From Bacteroidales bacterium (GTDB taxonomy: Bacteria; Bacteroidota; Bacteroidia; Bacteroidales; UBA932): a stretch of 64,000 bases of DNA. The position numbers and the translations under genes were made by a program. The stretch lies in contig DUNA01000031.1 of the NCBI GenBank assembly GCA_012839605.1, forward strand, positions 1 through 64,000, written 5' to 3'. The notes under the pieces were generated by a model. The model did no database searches and had not been told where the DNA came from. It was given only the letters and a program-made list of their open reading frames with translations. How positions within the stretch are numbered: the stretch's first letter is position 1; each line of letters begins with the position of its first letter. This document shows, piece after piece, positions 30,186 to 40,108 of this stretch.

Positions 30186-31949
30186 ATGCAAACACAAACT
30201 ACCGGTAAAGTAAGGGGCATCATTGCCAACCTGGTTACCATTGAAGTTGACGGACCGGTTGCTCAAAACGAAATTTGTTTCATCCATCTGGCAGATACAC
30301 GCCTGATGGCAGAAGTCATCAGAGTGTCGGGTAAAAGCGTCTCGGCACAAGTCTTTGAAAGCACAAGAGGATTGCGCGTTGGTGACCATGTGACCTTTGC
30401 AGGTCATATGTTGGAAGTTCAATTGGGTCCCGGCTTGCTATCTAGCAATTACGATGGACTTCAAAACAACCTGACTACCATGGACGGTGTCTTCCTGAAA
30501 AGAGGAGAATATACCGACCCGTTGGACAGAGAAAAAACCTGGGATTTCAAACCTTTGGTTCGTACCGGCGACACAGTTACAGCCGGAGATTGGCTGGGAG
30601 AAGTCATGGAAGGCTGGCTAGTACACCGTATTATGGTTCCTTTTGTCATGACAGGTACGTATTCCGTAGAAAAAATCACTGTAGAAGGATCGTACACGGT
30701 AGATGAAACGGTAGCCGTACTCAAAGACGAAAAAGGTACCAGCATCCCCGTTACTATGGTACAAAGATGGCCTGTCAAACGGGCCATCACCGCTTACAAA
30801 CAAAAGCCCAGACCTTACAAAGTAATGGAAACAGGTGTGCGTACCATAGATACGTTCAATCCCATTGCAGAAGGAGGTACGGGATTTATTCCCGGGCCTT
30901 TTGGATCTGGGAAAACCGTTTTACAGCACGCCATTGCCAAGCAAGCAGAAGCCGATATTATTATGGTAGCAGCCTGCGGCGAACGTGCCAACGAAGTAGT
31001 GGAAATATTTACAGAGTTCCCCAAACTGATAGACGCCCGTACAGGACGCCACCTGATGGAACGTACCACTATTATCTGTAATACATCCAACATGCCGGTA
31101 GCCGCCCGTGAAGCCTCTGTATATACGGCTATGACCCTCTGCGAATATTACAGAGCTATGGGACACAGAGCCTTGTTGTTGGCAGACTCTACTTCTCGTT
31201 GGGCACAAGCCCTCAGGGAAATGAGTAACCGTATGGAAGAGTTGCCCGGACAAGACGCGTTCCCCATGGACCTTCCGGCTATTATTTCCAGTTTCTACGC
31301 TCGAGCAGGAATTGTAGAACTGAACAACGGAGAATTGGGATCGGTCACTTTTATTGGAACGGTATCTCCTGCCGGAGGAAACCTAAAAGAACCCGTTACG
31401 GAATCTACACAAAAAGCCACTCGTTGCTTCTATGCATTGTCGCAAAACAGGGCCGACAGAAAACGTTACCCTGCTATAGATCCTATGGACAGCTATTCCA
31501 AATACCTGGAATATCCGGAAATCATAAAGTACTATGAAGAAAAATTGGGACCGGAATGGATAGACTCCATTTGGGAGGGCAAGAACTACGTCAGACGTGG
31601 TAAAGAAGCATACGAACAAATCAACATCCTGGGAGACGACGGAGTACCCTTAGAGTACCATATCAACTATTGGAAATCTGAATTGATTGACTTCATCATC
31701 TTACAACAAGATGCTTTCGATTCCATTGACGCGTCTACCCCCATGGAACGACAACAATACATGTATACAAAAATCATAGAAGTTTGCAGACAAGCTTTTG
31801 AATTTGAAGACTTTGAGGAGTGCTCTGCCTTTTTCAAGAGATTGATCAACATCTTCCGTCAAATGAACTATTCCGAATACATGTCCGAAGAATTTAAACG
31901 CTACGAAACCGATATTGAAGAACTCCTGAGCCAAAAGGTTCAGGCTTAA
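30186..31949 (+). CDS. V-type ATP synthase subunit A
   Basis: 587 aa; P-loop GPFGSGKTV, ERANEVVEIFTEFPKL and LADSTSRWAQALREMSNRMEELPGQDAFP. Confidence 0.97.
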   Translation: MQTQTTGKVRGIIANLVTIEVDGPVAQNEICFIHLADTRLMAEVIRVSGKSVSAQVFESTRGLRVGDHVTFAGHMLEVQLGPGLLSSNYDGLQNNLTTMDGVFLKRGEYTDPLDREKTWDFKPLVRTGDTVTAGDWLGEVMEGWLVHRIMVPFVMTGTYSVEKITVEGSYTVDETVAVLKDEKGTSIPVTMVQRWPVKRAITAYKQKPRPYKVMETGVRTIDTFNPIAEGGTGFIPGPFGSGKTVLQHAIAKQAEADIIMVAACGERANEVVEIFTEFPKLIDARTGRHLMERTTIICNTSNMPVAAREASVYTAMTLCEYYRAMGHRALLLADSTSRWAQALREMSNRMEELPGQDAFPMDLPAIISSFYARAGIVELNNGELGSVTFIGTVSPAGGNLKEPVTESTQKATRCFYALSQNRADRKRYPAIDPMDSYSKYLEYPEIIKYYEEKLGPEWIDSIWEGKNYVRRGKEAYEQINILGDDGVPLEYHINYWKSELIDFIILQQDAFDSIDASTPMERQQYMYTKIIEVCRQAFEFEDFEECSAFFKRLINIFRQMNYSEYMSEEFKRYETDIEELLSQKVQA

Positions 31950-31959
31950 CACATAGATT

Positions 31960-33276
31960 ATGGCACAAGCTTTTCAACGCATATACACACGTTTAGAAGG
32001 AATTACTAAAGCAACGGTCGCTTTAAACGCACAGCGCGTCATGAACGACGAACTGGCTACCGTTGATGGCCGCCTGGCTCAAGTGGTAAAAATCAGCGGA
32101 GACCTTGTTACCCTACAAGTTTTTGGAGGAACAGAGGGGATTGCCACCAATTCCGAAGTTGTTTTCTTTGGAGAAGCCCCTTCGCTTCATGTCAGTGATG
32201 ATTTGTCAGGTCGTTTTTTCGACGCATACGGACGTCCCATTGACGGAGGCCCCGAGGTAGAAGGAGAACACCGTGAAATTGGAGGACCTTCCGTAAACCC
32301 ATACCGCAGAATACAACCTTCACAAATTATTCCCACAGGAATTGCGGGGATTGACTTGAACAACACATTGGTGTCCGGTCAAAAGATTCCTTTCTTTGCC
32401 GACCCCGACCAACCGTACAACCAAGTGATGGCTACCGTTGCGCTACGAGCAGACGTAGACAAAATCATCTTGGGAGGTATGGGACTGACGAACGACGACT
32501 ATTTGTTTTTCCGCCAAACTTTTGAAAACGCAGGAAAATTATCACGTATTATCAGTTTTGTAAATACTACGGACGACCCGCCGGTAGAGCGTTTGCTCAT
32601 TCCCGATATGGCCCTTACGGCTGCCGAATATTTTGCTGTAGATAAAAACGAAAAAGTACTGGTACTGCTTACCGACATGACGCTTTATGCAGACGCATTG
32701 AGTATTGTAAGCAACCGAATGGACCAAATACCGTCTAAAGATTCTATGCCCGGATCACTGTATTCTGACCTGGCTAAAATCTATGAAAAGGCTGTACAAT
32801 TGCCTTCAGGAGGCTCTATCACCATTATTGCCGTTACAACTCTTAGCGGCGGTGATATTACCCACGCCATTCCCGACAACACCGGATATATTACAGAAGG
32901 TCAGCTTTTCCTACGCCACGACACAGATACCGGTAAAGTAATTGTGGACCCCTTCCGTTCCTTGTCACGACTCAAACAATTGGTCATAGGAAAACAAACA
33001 AGAGAAGACCACAACCACGTGATGAATACAGCTATCCGTTTGTACGCAGACGCAGCCGATGCCAAGACAAAACTGGAAAACGGTTTTGATTTGAGCGACT
33101 ACGACTTACGTGCACTGGATTTTGCAAAAGAATATTCATTCCAGCTCCTTTCTATTGACGTAAATATAAACGTAACGGAAATGCTGGAACGTACCTGGAA
33201 ATTGTTTGCTAAGTACTTCACAAAAGAAGAATTGAGTATTCGTGAAGATTTAGTTGAGAAATATTATGGCAATTAA
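31960..33276 (+). CDS. V-type ATP synthase subunit B
   Basis: 438 aa; V-ATPase B motifs (QKIPFFADPDQPYNQ; LVLLTDMTLYADALSIVSNRMDQIPSKDSMPGSLYSDLA). Confidence 0.97.
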   Translation: MAQAFQRIYTRLEGITKATVALNAQRVMNDELATVDGRLAQVVKISGDLVTLQVFGGTEGIATNSEVVFFGEAPSLHVSDDLSGRFFDAYGRPIDGGPEVEGEHREIGGPSVNPYRRIQPSQIIPTGIAGIDLNNTLVSGQKIPFFADPDQPYNQVMATVALRADVDKIILGGMGLTNDDYLFFRQTFENAGKLSRIISFVNTTDDPPVERLLIPDMALTAAEYFAVDKNEKVLVLLTDMTLYADALSIVSNRMDQIPSKDSMPGSLYSDLAKIYEKAVQLPSGGSITIIAVTTLSGGDITHAIPDNTGYITEGQLFLRHDTDTGKVIVDPFRSLSRLKQLVIGKQTREDHNHVMNTAIRLYADAADAKTKLENGFDLSDYDLRALDFAKEYSFQLLSIDVNINVTEMLERTWKLFAKYFTKEELSIREDLVEKYYGN

Positions 33277-33868
33277 ATATCAGTTTAACAAAACGTCCCT
33301 CCATAATCTGGGGAAACAGCTCAAAATTAGGGAGAGAGCCCTCCCTACGCTGAAAAACAAAGAAAGTGCCCTGCGTATGGAAGTAAAACGTGCCAAAGAG
33401 CGGTCCGACGAGTTACTGGAGAAACTGGACAAATCCTTGTCTTCTTACAGGAATATGGCTGCCTTATGGAATGAGTTTACCCCGGGGCTGATTGCCGTTA
33501 AAGATGTGAGGCTTGAAACGGTTAAAATTGCCGGTATAAAAACCCCTGTCCTCAAGGAAGTTCTATTTGAAGTAAAACCTTTCTCACTTTTCGCTGAGCC
33601 CCAGTGGTATGCCCAGGGGGTTCAGATTCTGCAAGATCTTGCACAGATTGGGATAGAAAGTGAAATTTACCTGCAGAAGAAAAACATGCTGGATTTTGCA
33701 CGTAAGAAAACTACACAAAAGGTAAATCTTTACGAAAAGGTTCAAATTCCCGGGTACGAAGAAGCCATTCTTAAGATCAAACGGTTTTTAGAGGACCAGG
33801 AAACGCTGTCCAAAGCCAGTCAGAAAATTGTTAAAACACGTAAAAAGAACGAGGAGGAGCTGCTATGA
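33266..33868 (+). CDS. V-type ATP synthase subunit D
   Basis: Likely start at MAIKYQFNKTSLHNLGKQLKIRERALPTLKNKESALR; coiled-coil central stalk subunit overlapping the end of the B gene. Confidence 0.92.
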   Translation: MAIKYQFNKTSLHNLGKQLKIRERALPTLKNKESALRMEVKRAKERSDELLEKLDKSLSSYRNMAALWNEFTPGLIAVKDVRLETVKIAGIKTPVLKEVLFEVKPFSLFAEPQWYAQGVQILQDLAQIGIESEIYLQKKNMLDFARKKTTQKVNLYEKVQIPGYEEAILKIKRFLEDQETLSKASQKIVKTRKKNEEELL

Positions 33869-35661
33869 TTACCAAAATGACAAAGTATTCCTTTGTTTTG
33901 CTTAATGAGCAGACACCAGACTTTTTAAACAAATTGCAGGATTTGGGAATGGTTGACATCAACCGTCAGGAAAAAGCGGTGGACCAACATTCCAAGGATC
34001 TTTCAGACAAACTTTTTCAGATCAATCAGGTCGTAAACAAACTCAGCATAGTTGCCAAAGAAAAAAAGGATGAGAAGGCGGAGCCTTATCAGGACCATGG
34101 TGCTTTACTGCTAAAAGAAGCGGAGGAGTTGTTCTCCACACGGGAATCCCTGAAAACAACCATTCATTCTTTATCAGAGCAACTGAAAGCAGCAGAACCG
34201 TGGGGACCTTTTACCCTGCAGGATGTGGAAAAAATCCAGGATATGGGTTATGTTATCCATGCTTATATACAGCCTGCACGCCGTTTCAATCCTGAATGGG
34301 AAAAACAATATCCTTTGTTTGTTGTGGAAAAGACAGAGAAGCAAATTAGTTTCATAGTTCTGGAAGTTCCGGGAGAATCCTATGATTTTCCGGGAAACGA
34401 GGCTGTGTTTCCGACTATTCCATGCAATGTGCTTCAGGAAGAACTTCGTGAAAAAGAAGCTGAGCTGCAGCTATGTACTGACCGGTTGGAAATACTTTCG
34501 GACCACATCGGGGTACTTACATCATATGCCAATGAATTGTCATCAAAATTGGATCTTTACCTGGCAGGAGCTTCGGCAGATAAACAGGTGGAAGGTCGTA
34601 TTGATTTATTGACAGGATTCGCTCCCACAGACAGAGCTACAGAGCTGGAATCTTTCTTGGAAAAAGAAGGTCTGTATTATTTATCTGCACCTGCAGAAGG
34701 CAGCGACGACCCGCCAATAAAGTTGAAGAACTCCTGGTTTTCAAGTCTTTTCGAACCCATAGGAAAGATGTATATGCTACCTGTCTACGATGAATTGGAT
34801 CTTACCCCGTACTTTGCTCCATTCTATATGCTTTTCTTTGGTTTTTGCCTAGGAGATATGGGATACGGGCTACTGCTGGTACTTATTGGATTATTGGGGC
34901 GGTTTTTCCTTCCAAAAATGAAGGGATACCTTAACCTTGTCTTTTTCCTGGGACTTGGATCTATTATCATAGCTACCCTGCCCGGTGGTTTCTTTGGCAT
35001 GAAAATCTCAGAAATTGCACCATCACTTGTAAAAAACCAGAATTTTTTCTTCCAGTTCAACGATATGAATATGTTCTGGTTTGCCATACTTTTTGGCTTG
35101 TTCCAAATAGTTTTTGCCCGCATACTTACGGCCGTCAATTCCATCATAAGAAAAGGCTGGCAGCATGGGATGGCTCCCATTGGCTGGGCAATTCTTATTG
35201 TATGGGCGACCATTGCCTACGCTTCCACAATGGTGGAGGATCTGAATATGTCAAAACCCGTTTCAACAACCATGCTTGTTGTAAGCATTTCTCTGATCGT
35301 ATTGTTTTCCAAGCCGGAAGGGCCTGTACACAAGCGTTTGGGGAAAGGCCTCTGGTCAATGTATGACATAACCGGTGTCTTTGGCGATATGCTTTCATAC
35401 ATACGGCTCTTTGGACTGGGTACCTCGGGAGGTATCCTGGGGCTGGTGGTTAACACCCTCGCATTGAGCCTTGCAGGAGTACCCTACGTGGGATGGCTGC
35501 TGGCTTTGGTGCTCTTACTTTTCGGGCATGCCCTGGTTTTGGGACTGAGTGCACTCGGCGCTTTTGTGCACCCCATGCGTCTGACTTTTGTGGAATTTTT
35601 CAAAAATGCAGATTTTACCGGTGGCGGACGCGAATACAAACCGTTAAAAATAAAAGAATAA
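33865..35661 (+). CDS. V-type ATP synthase subunit I
   Basis: 598 aa; soluble N-domain plus C-terminal TM domain (FYMLFFGFCLGDMGYGLLL; GDMLSYIRLFGLGTSGGILG). Confidence 0.95.
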   Translation: MITKMTKYSFVLLNEQTPDFLNKLQDLGMVDINRQEKAVDQHSKDLSDKLFQINQVVNKLSIVAKEKKDEKAEPYQDHGALLLKEAEELFSTRESLKTTIHSLSEQLKAAEPWGPFTLQDVEKIQDMGYVIHAYIQPARRFNPEWEKQYPLFVVEKTEKQISFIVLEVPGESYDFPGNEAVFPTIPCNVLQEELREKEAELQLCTDRLEILSDHIGVLTSYANELSSKLDLYLAGASADKQVEGRIDLLTGFAPTDRATELESFLEKEGLYYLSAPAEGSDDPPIKLKNSWFSSLFEPIGKMYMLPVYDELDLTPYFAPFYMLFFGFCLGDMGYGLLLVLIGLLGRFFLPKMKGYLNLVFFLGLGSIIIATLPGGFFGMKISEIAPSLVKNQNFFFQFNDMNMFWFAILFGLFQIVFARILTAVNSIIRKGWQHGMAPIGWAILIVWATIAYASTMVEDLNMSKPVSTTMLVVSISLIVLFSKPEGPVHKRLGKGLWSMYDITGVFGDMLSYIRLFGLGTSGGILGLVVNTLALSLAGVPYVGWLLALVLLLFGHALVLGLSALGAFVHPMRLTFVEFFKNADFTGGGREYKPLKIKE

Positions 35662-36153
<492 letters not shown>

Positions 36154-36156
36154 ACC

Positions 36157-37590
36157 ATGAGTCTGATTACATCCATTTCAGGAATAAGGGGTACTATCGG
36201 CGGAAAGCCGGGCGTATCCCTTTCTCCTTTAGATATAGTACGTTTTACTTCTGCTTATGCACGACTGATAACCGAACAAAGCAAAAAGTCAATACGTACC
36301 GTTGTGGTGGGACGCGACGCACGCCTGTCCGGTGAAATGGTCAGGCAGATGGTATGCGGCACCTTACAGGCCTGTGGCATGGATGTAATAGATATTGGAT
36401 TGGCCGCTACACCCACTACACAAATGGCTGTACTTTCCTTACAAGCCTGCGGTGGAATTGTCATAACGGCCAGCCACAACCCAAAAGAGTGGAACGCACT
36501 GAAGTTGCTCAACAACAAAGGAGAGTTTCTCAACGCCCGACAAGGGGAGGAAATTCTTGAAATTATTGAAAAAGAGGCTTTTGAATACGTTCCTGTAGAA
36601 AAACTGGGTACGTACGACGTCCTCGACTTTACAGATCAACACATAGAAGCTGTCGTAAACCATCCACTGGTCAATAAAAAGGCTATTGCACAAGCCGGTT
36701 ACAGCGTTGTGGTGGACGGCATCAATTCAGTTGGCGGCGTAGTCATACCCAAGTTGCTGGAGGCTTTAGGTGTTGCCTGTCACAAAATCCATTGCGATCC
36801 CACCGGACGCTTTGCCCACAACCCGGAACCGTTACCGGAACATCTCACGGATTTATCAAAAACCGTTGTAGAGAAAAAAGCCGCTTTGGGCATTTCAGTA
36901 GATCCCGATGTGGACCGCTTGGCGCTCATATGCGAAGACGGCAGCCCTTTTGGAGAAGAATATACGTTGGTGGCCTGTGCTGATTACGTGTTGAATTTCT
37001 ACGCAAAGAAACATCCTGAAATCTCTTTGCATACCGTATCCAACTTGGCTTCTACACGTGCTCTTAAAGACATTACGCTTGTACACAAAGGAACGTACAC
37101 ATCATCGCCCGTTGGAGAAGCCCACGTAGTGGCGGAAATGAAACGCACAGGAAGTATTATAGGCGGAGAAGGTAACGGCGGTATAATTTTGCCTTCCTTA
37201 CATTACGGCAGAGACGCCCTTATTGGAACGGCTCTCTTCCTCTCTGCGTTGGCAGAAAAACAAGTATCGGCCGGCAAACTCAGAAGTACGTACCCCACGT
37301 ACCACATAAGCAAAAACAGAGCAGACCTTCCTGAAAATTCTTCTGTGCAAATCTTATTTGACACAATAAGAGCGGCCTTCCCCCATGCAATCGTCGATGA
37401 AAGAGACGGTTTACGTCTGGATTTTGAAGAAGAAAAACAATGGGTAAGCTTGCGTACATCAAATACAGAACCCATCATGCGCGTCTATAGTGAAGCGCCC
37501 ACAGCTGCAGTTGCAGATGCATTGGCTCAAAAAGTTTTGACGTACCTAAAAAAATGTATACCTTTGCAGCCCGATAAAACGAAAGATTAA
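36157..37590 (+). CDS. glmM: Phosphoglucosamine mutase / phosphohexomutase
   Basis: 477 aa; GGIVITASHNPKEWNALKLL active site, DPDVDRLALI metal loop, RTSNTEPIMRVY. Confidence 0.9.
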   Translation: MSLITSISGIRGTIGGKPGVSLSPLDIVRFTSAYARLITEQSKKSIRTVVVGRDARLSGEMVRQMVCGTLQACGMDVIDIGLAATPTTQMAVLSLQACGGIVITASHNPKEWNALKLLNNKGEFLNARQGEEILEIIEKEAFEYVPVEKLGTYDVLDFTDQHIEAVVNHPLVNKKAIAQAGYSVVVDGINSVGGVVIPKLLEALGVACHKIHCDPTGRFAHNPEPLPEHLTDLSKTVVEKKAALGISVDPDVDRLALICEDGSPFGEEYTLVACADYVLNFYAKKHPEISLHTVSNLASTRALKDITLVHKGTYTSSPVGEAHVVAEMKRTGSIIGGEGNGGIILPSLHYGRDALIGTALFLSALAEKQVSAGKLRSTYPTYHISKNRADLPENSSVQILFDTIRAAFPHAIVDERDGLRLDFEEEKQWVSLRTSNTEPIMRVYSEAPTAAVADALAQKVLTYLKKCIPLQPDKTKD

Positions 37591-37603
37591 AAAACACAAT
37601 ACA

Positions 37604-37855
37604 ATGAAACAAGGAATACACCCGGAGAACTACAGACTGGTCGCATTCAAAGATATGTCCAATGATCATACGTTCATTACCCGCTCCTGTGTGAATACGA
37701 AAGAAAACATCACTATTGACGGAGTAGAATATCCTTTATACAAGCTGGAAATTTCCAATACTTCGCATCCCTTCTATACAGGTAAGATGAAGCTTGTAGA
37801 CACGGCCGGACGTGTAGATAAATTTAGGAGCCGTTACGGTGAAAGAAAAAAATAA
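37604..37855 (+). CDS. rpmE2: 50S ribosomal protein L31 type B
   Basis: 83 aa; MKQGIHPENYRLVAFKDMSNDHTFITRSC...HPFYTGKMKLVDTAGRVDKFRSRYG. Confidence 0.96.
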   Translation: MKQGIHPENYRLVAFKDMSNDHTFITRSCVNTKENITIDGVEYPLYKLEISNTSHPFYTGKMKLVDTAGRVDKFRSRYGERKK

Positions 37856-38633
37856 CGGAACTAAAAATGCATCTAAAAGCTGTCCCCAAAAGGACAGCTT
37901 TTTTGCTGTAGAGACTACGGCAGACGGTTCCCCAACAGTAAGGGGACCTTTGGGTGAAACATACCATTCTTTACACGGTGCCCTTCTGGAATCTGCATAC
38001 GTATATAGAGATTCCGGGCTGCGCTATTTCATTGATCAACATGCACCTTCCGGTACGCTCCCTTCTTCCATACATATATTGGAGGCAGGATTGGGAACGG
38101 GGCTGAATGCATTGCTTGCATATCAAACAGTTAGGGATGCCACCCCTCCTATTCATTTGTTTTATAGTGCCATTGAAAAATATCCGTTGCCAAAAGCTGT
38201 GACGGACCCATTGGAATACACTCCCCATGCACGGGAGAAAGAAGTATTGGAAACCATCCATTCTTGTCCATGGGATATTCCGTTTGCTGTAGACGATCGT
38301 TTTACGATCCTAAAACACCGGACGGATATACTGGATTACGCCCTGCACTCCGGCAATCCGCGCGCCGGTGTACCTGAAAAAATTCATGTGGTATATTACG
38401 ATTTGTTTTCTCCGGCTGTACAGCGGGAATTGTGGACAGAAGAAGTATTGCTTGGGATTGTTCCCCACCTGGAAACAGGGGCCGTACTTACGACGTACAG
38501 TTGTACCGGGTTTTTCAGACGTTTGTTGGAGAAGTTGGGTTTTATAACAGAACGGCTCCCGGGACCGGGCACCAAACGCCAAATCCTGAGAGCCGTTTAC
38601 CAAGAACCGTATGGTAGCGGTTCCGTTACCTAG
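37839..38633 (+). CDS. MnmD-like tRNA 5-methylaminomethyl-2-thiouridine methyltransferase
   Basis: 264 aa; ILEAGLGTGLNALLAYQ SAM-binding motif and DLFSPAVQRELWTEEVL; overlaps the rpmE2 stop region. Confidence 0.88.
   Translation: MKEKNNGTKNASKSCPQKDSFFAVETTADGSPTVRGPLGETYHSLHGALLESAYVYRDSGLRYFIDQHAPSGTLPSSIHILEAGLGTGLNALLAYQTVRDATPPIHLFYSAIEKYPLPKAVTDPLEYTPHAREKEVLETIHSCPWDIPFAVDDRFTILKHRTDILDYALHSGNPRAGVPEKIHVVYYDLFSPAVQRELWTEEVLLGIVPHLETGAVLTTYSCTGFFRRLLEKLGFITERLPGPGTKRQILRAVYQEPYGSGSVT
37875..37904 (+). terminator. Intrinsic terminator-like hairpin inside the mnmD 5' coding region
   Basis: AAAAGCTGTCC-CCAAAA-GGACAGCTTTTTT: perfect 11-bp inverted repeat (7-bp core), 6-nt loop, T6. Confidence 0.75.
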
Positions 38634-39205
38634 TAGTTTTCTTTCTTTTCTTCAAAGTATGCTTTGGAATGCAAACAGGCAGGACACAATTCCGGAGCCG
38701 TTTTTCCTTGTGTAATGTAGCCGCAATTCCTGCATTGCCAGAAAATTTCGTCTTCTCTATTAAAGAATTTTCCGGCCTCTACGCGAGCCAGCAATTGGCG
38801 GTAGCGTCTTTCGTGCTCTACCTCTACAGATGCAATGGCCAAGAACGCAGCGGCTATTTTTGGGAAACCCTCTTCCGCAGCTGTTTTGGCAAATGCCGGA
38901 TACAATTCTGAATGCTCTTCCAATTCTCCTTCGGCAGCAGCCAATAAGTTCTCTGCCGTTGTTCCAATAACACCGGCCGGATAAGCAGCTGTAATCTCTA
39001 CCATGCCTCCTTCCAAAAATTTAAAGAACCGTTTGGCGTGTTCTTTCTCTTGGTGCGCTGTTTCTTCAAAAACAGCGGCTATCTGCTGATATCCTTCTTT
39101 CTTAGCAGTAGAAGCAAAGTACATGTAGCGACTGCATGCTTGTGATTCTCCGGCAAAAGCTGCCAGCAAATTTTGTTCTGTTTTTGTTCCTTTCAAAGAT
39201 TTCAT
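38630..39205 (-). CDS. Rubrerythrin
   Basis: 191 aa; ferritin-like ESQACSRYMYFASTAKKEG and rubredoxin-like WQCRNCGYITQGKTAPELCPACLH. Confidence 0.96.
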   Translation of the reverse strand: MKSLKGTKTEQNLLAAFAGESQACSRYMYFASTAKKEGYQQIAAVFEETAHQEKEHAKRFFKFLEGGMVEITAAYPAGVIGTTAENLLAAAEGELEEHSELYPAFAKTAAEEGFPKIAAAFLAIASVEVEHERRYRQLLARVEAGKFFNREDEIFWQCRNCGYITQGKTAPELCPACLHSKAYFEEKKENY

Positions 39206-39233
39206 AATGTATTTTGTATATGTGTTGTTGGAG

Positions 39234-39305
39234 TAGCCCCACCAGGACTCGAACCTGGATCTGAAGTTTAGGAAACTTCCGTTCTATCCCTTGAACTATA
39301 GGGCT
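39234..39305 (-). tRNA. tRNA-Arg (anticodon CCT)
   Basis: Minus strand AGCCCTATAGTTCAAGGGATAGAACGGAAGTTTCCTAAACTTCAGATCCAGGTTCGAGTCCTGGTGGGGCTA; cloverleaf arms complete, anticodon loop TTCCTAA; CCA not encoded. Confidence 0.95.
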
Positions 39306-39321
39306 TTGCCTTTATCTAACG

Positions 39322-39504
39322 TCAGACAATGGTTTTTTCAATAATTTGTCTGCCGCGGTAGAATCCGCACTCGGGACACACCCTGTGGTACATAACCGTT
39401 GCACCGCAATTGGAACAAGTAGCCAAGGTGGGTGTTTTTAATTTATAATGCGTTCTGCGTTTGTTTCTTCTTTGTTTAGAAATCTTGTTTTTTGGATGTG
39501 CCAT
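39322..39504 (-). CDS. rpmF: 50S ribosomal protein L32
   Basis: 60 aa; MAHPKNKISKQRRNKRRTHYKL and Cys4 zinc ribbon. Confidence 0.97.
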   Translation of the reverse strand: MAHPKNKISKQRRNKRRTHYKLKTPTLATCSNCGATVMYHRVCPECGFYRGRQIIEKTIV

Positions 39505-39524
39505 ATCTTTATCTCCTGATTATA

Positions 39525-40016
39525 TTATTTTTTTATCAAATCTTTCAGCCCGCTAAAAGCAGTATTTGTTGTTCTTTCACTTTCTTCCTGCTCCTTCCAT
39601 AGGGCAGGTACTTCTTGACTGCATATTTCTTCTGAAGGGTGTACACGTCTGATGGGCAACGCCAAACACACATGGTCGTATACGTATTGCGTCAAGTCAA
39701 TCCTTCCGGTAGGTTCGTGCGTACATTCTTCTATTTCTTCAAGGTCTAAAGCGCCTTTATAAAAAACAGGAACTGTCAGATTGCCTAGACAACGATCACA
39801 CAAAAGTACAACTTCTCCTGTGATTTGTACGGAAACGAAGGGTGTATCTTCTACCGTTTTGTTTACTTCTACATCTGTAGTTAGATTTGCCTGCAGTATT
39901 TCCGCGTTTTCAAACGTTTGGAAAAAACCATCGGTCACCTGAAACGTAAAGTTATGTATTCCTTTGGGTAAGGACTTTGTTTCTATGACCGGTCTGCTAT
40001 GTGCTTTCTGTTTCAT
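39525..40016 (-). CDS. DUF177 (YceD-like) protein
   Basis: 163 aa upstream of rpmF; VLLCDRCLGNLTVPV motif. Confidence 0.92.
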   Translation of the reverse strand: MKQKAHSRPVIETKSLPKGIHNFTFQVTDGFFQTFENAEILQANLTTDVEVNKTVEDTPFVSVQITGEVVLLCDRCLGNLTVPVFYKGALDLEEIEECTHEPTGRIDLTQYVYDHVCLALPIRRVHPSEEICSQEVPALWKEQEESERTTNTAFSGLKDLIKK

Positions 40017-40108
40017 CTACCCACAAAATGAGCCGACAAAGTTAAACAAATATTTTAAATAATCGTTGTTTTATTATACTTTTGCACATCCTTCCAACCT
40101 GTCTACCT

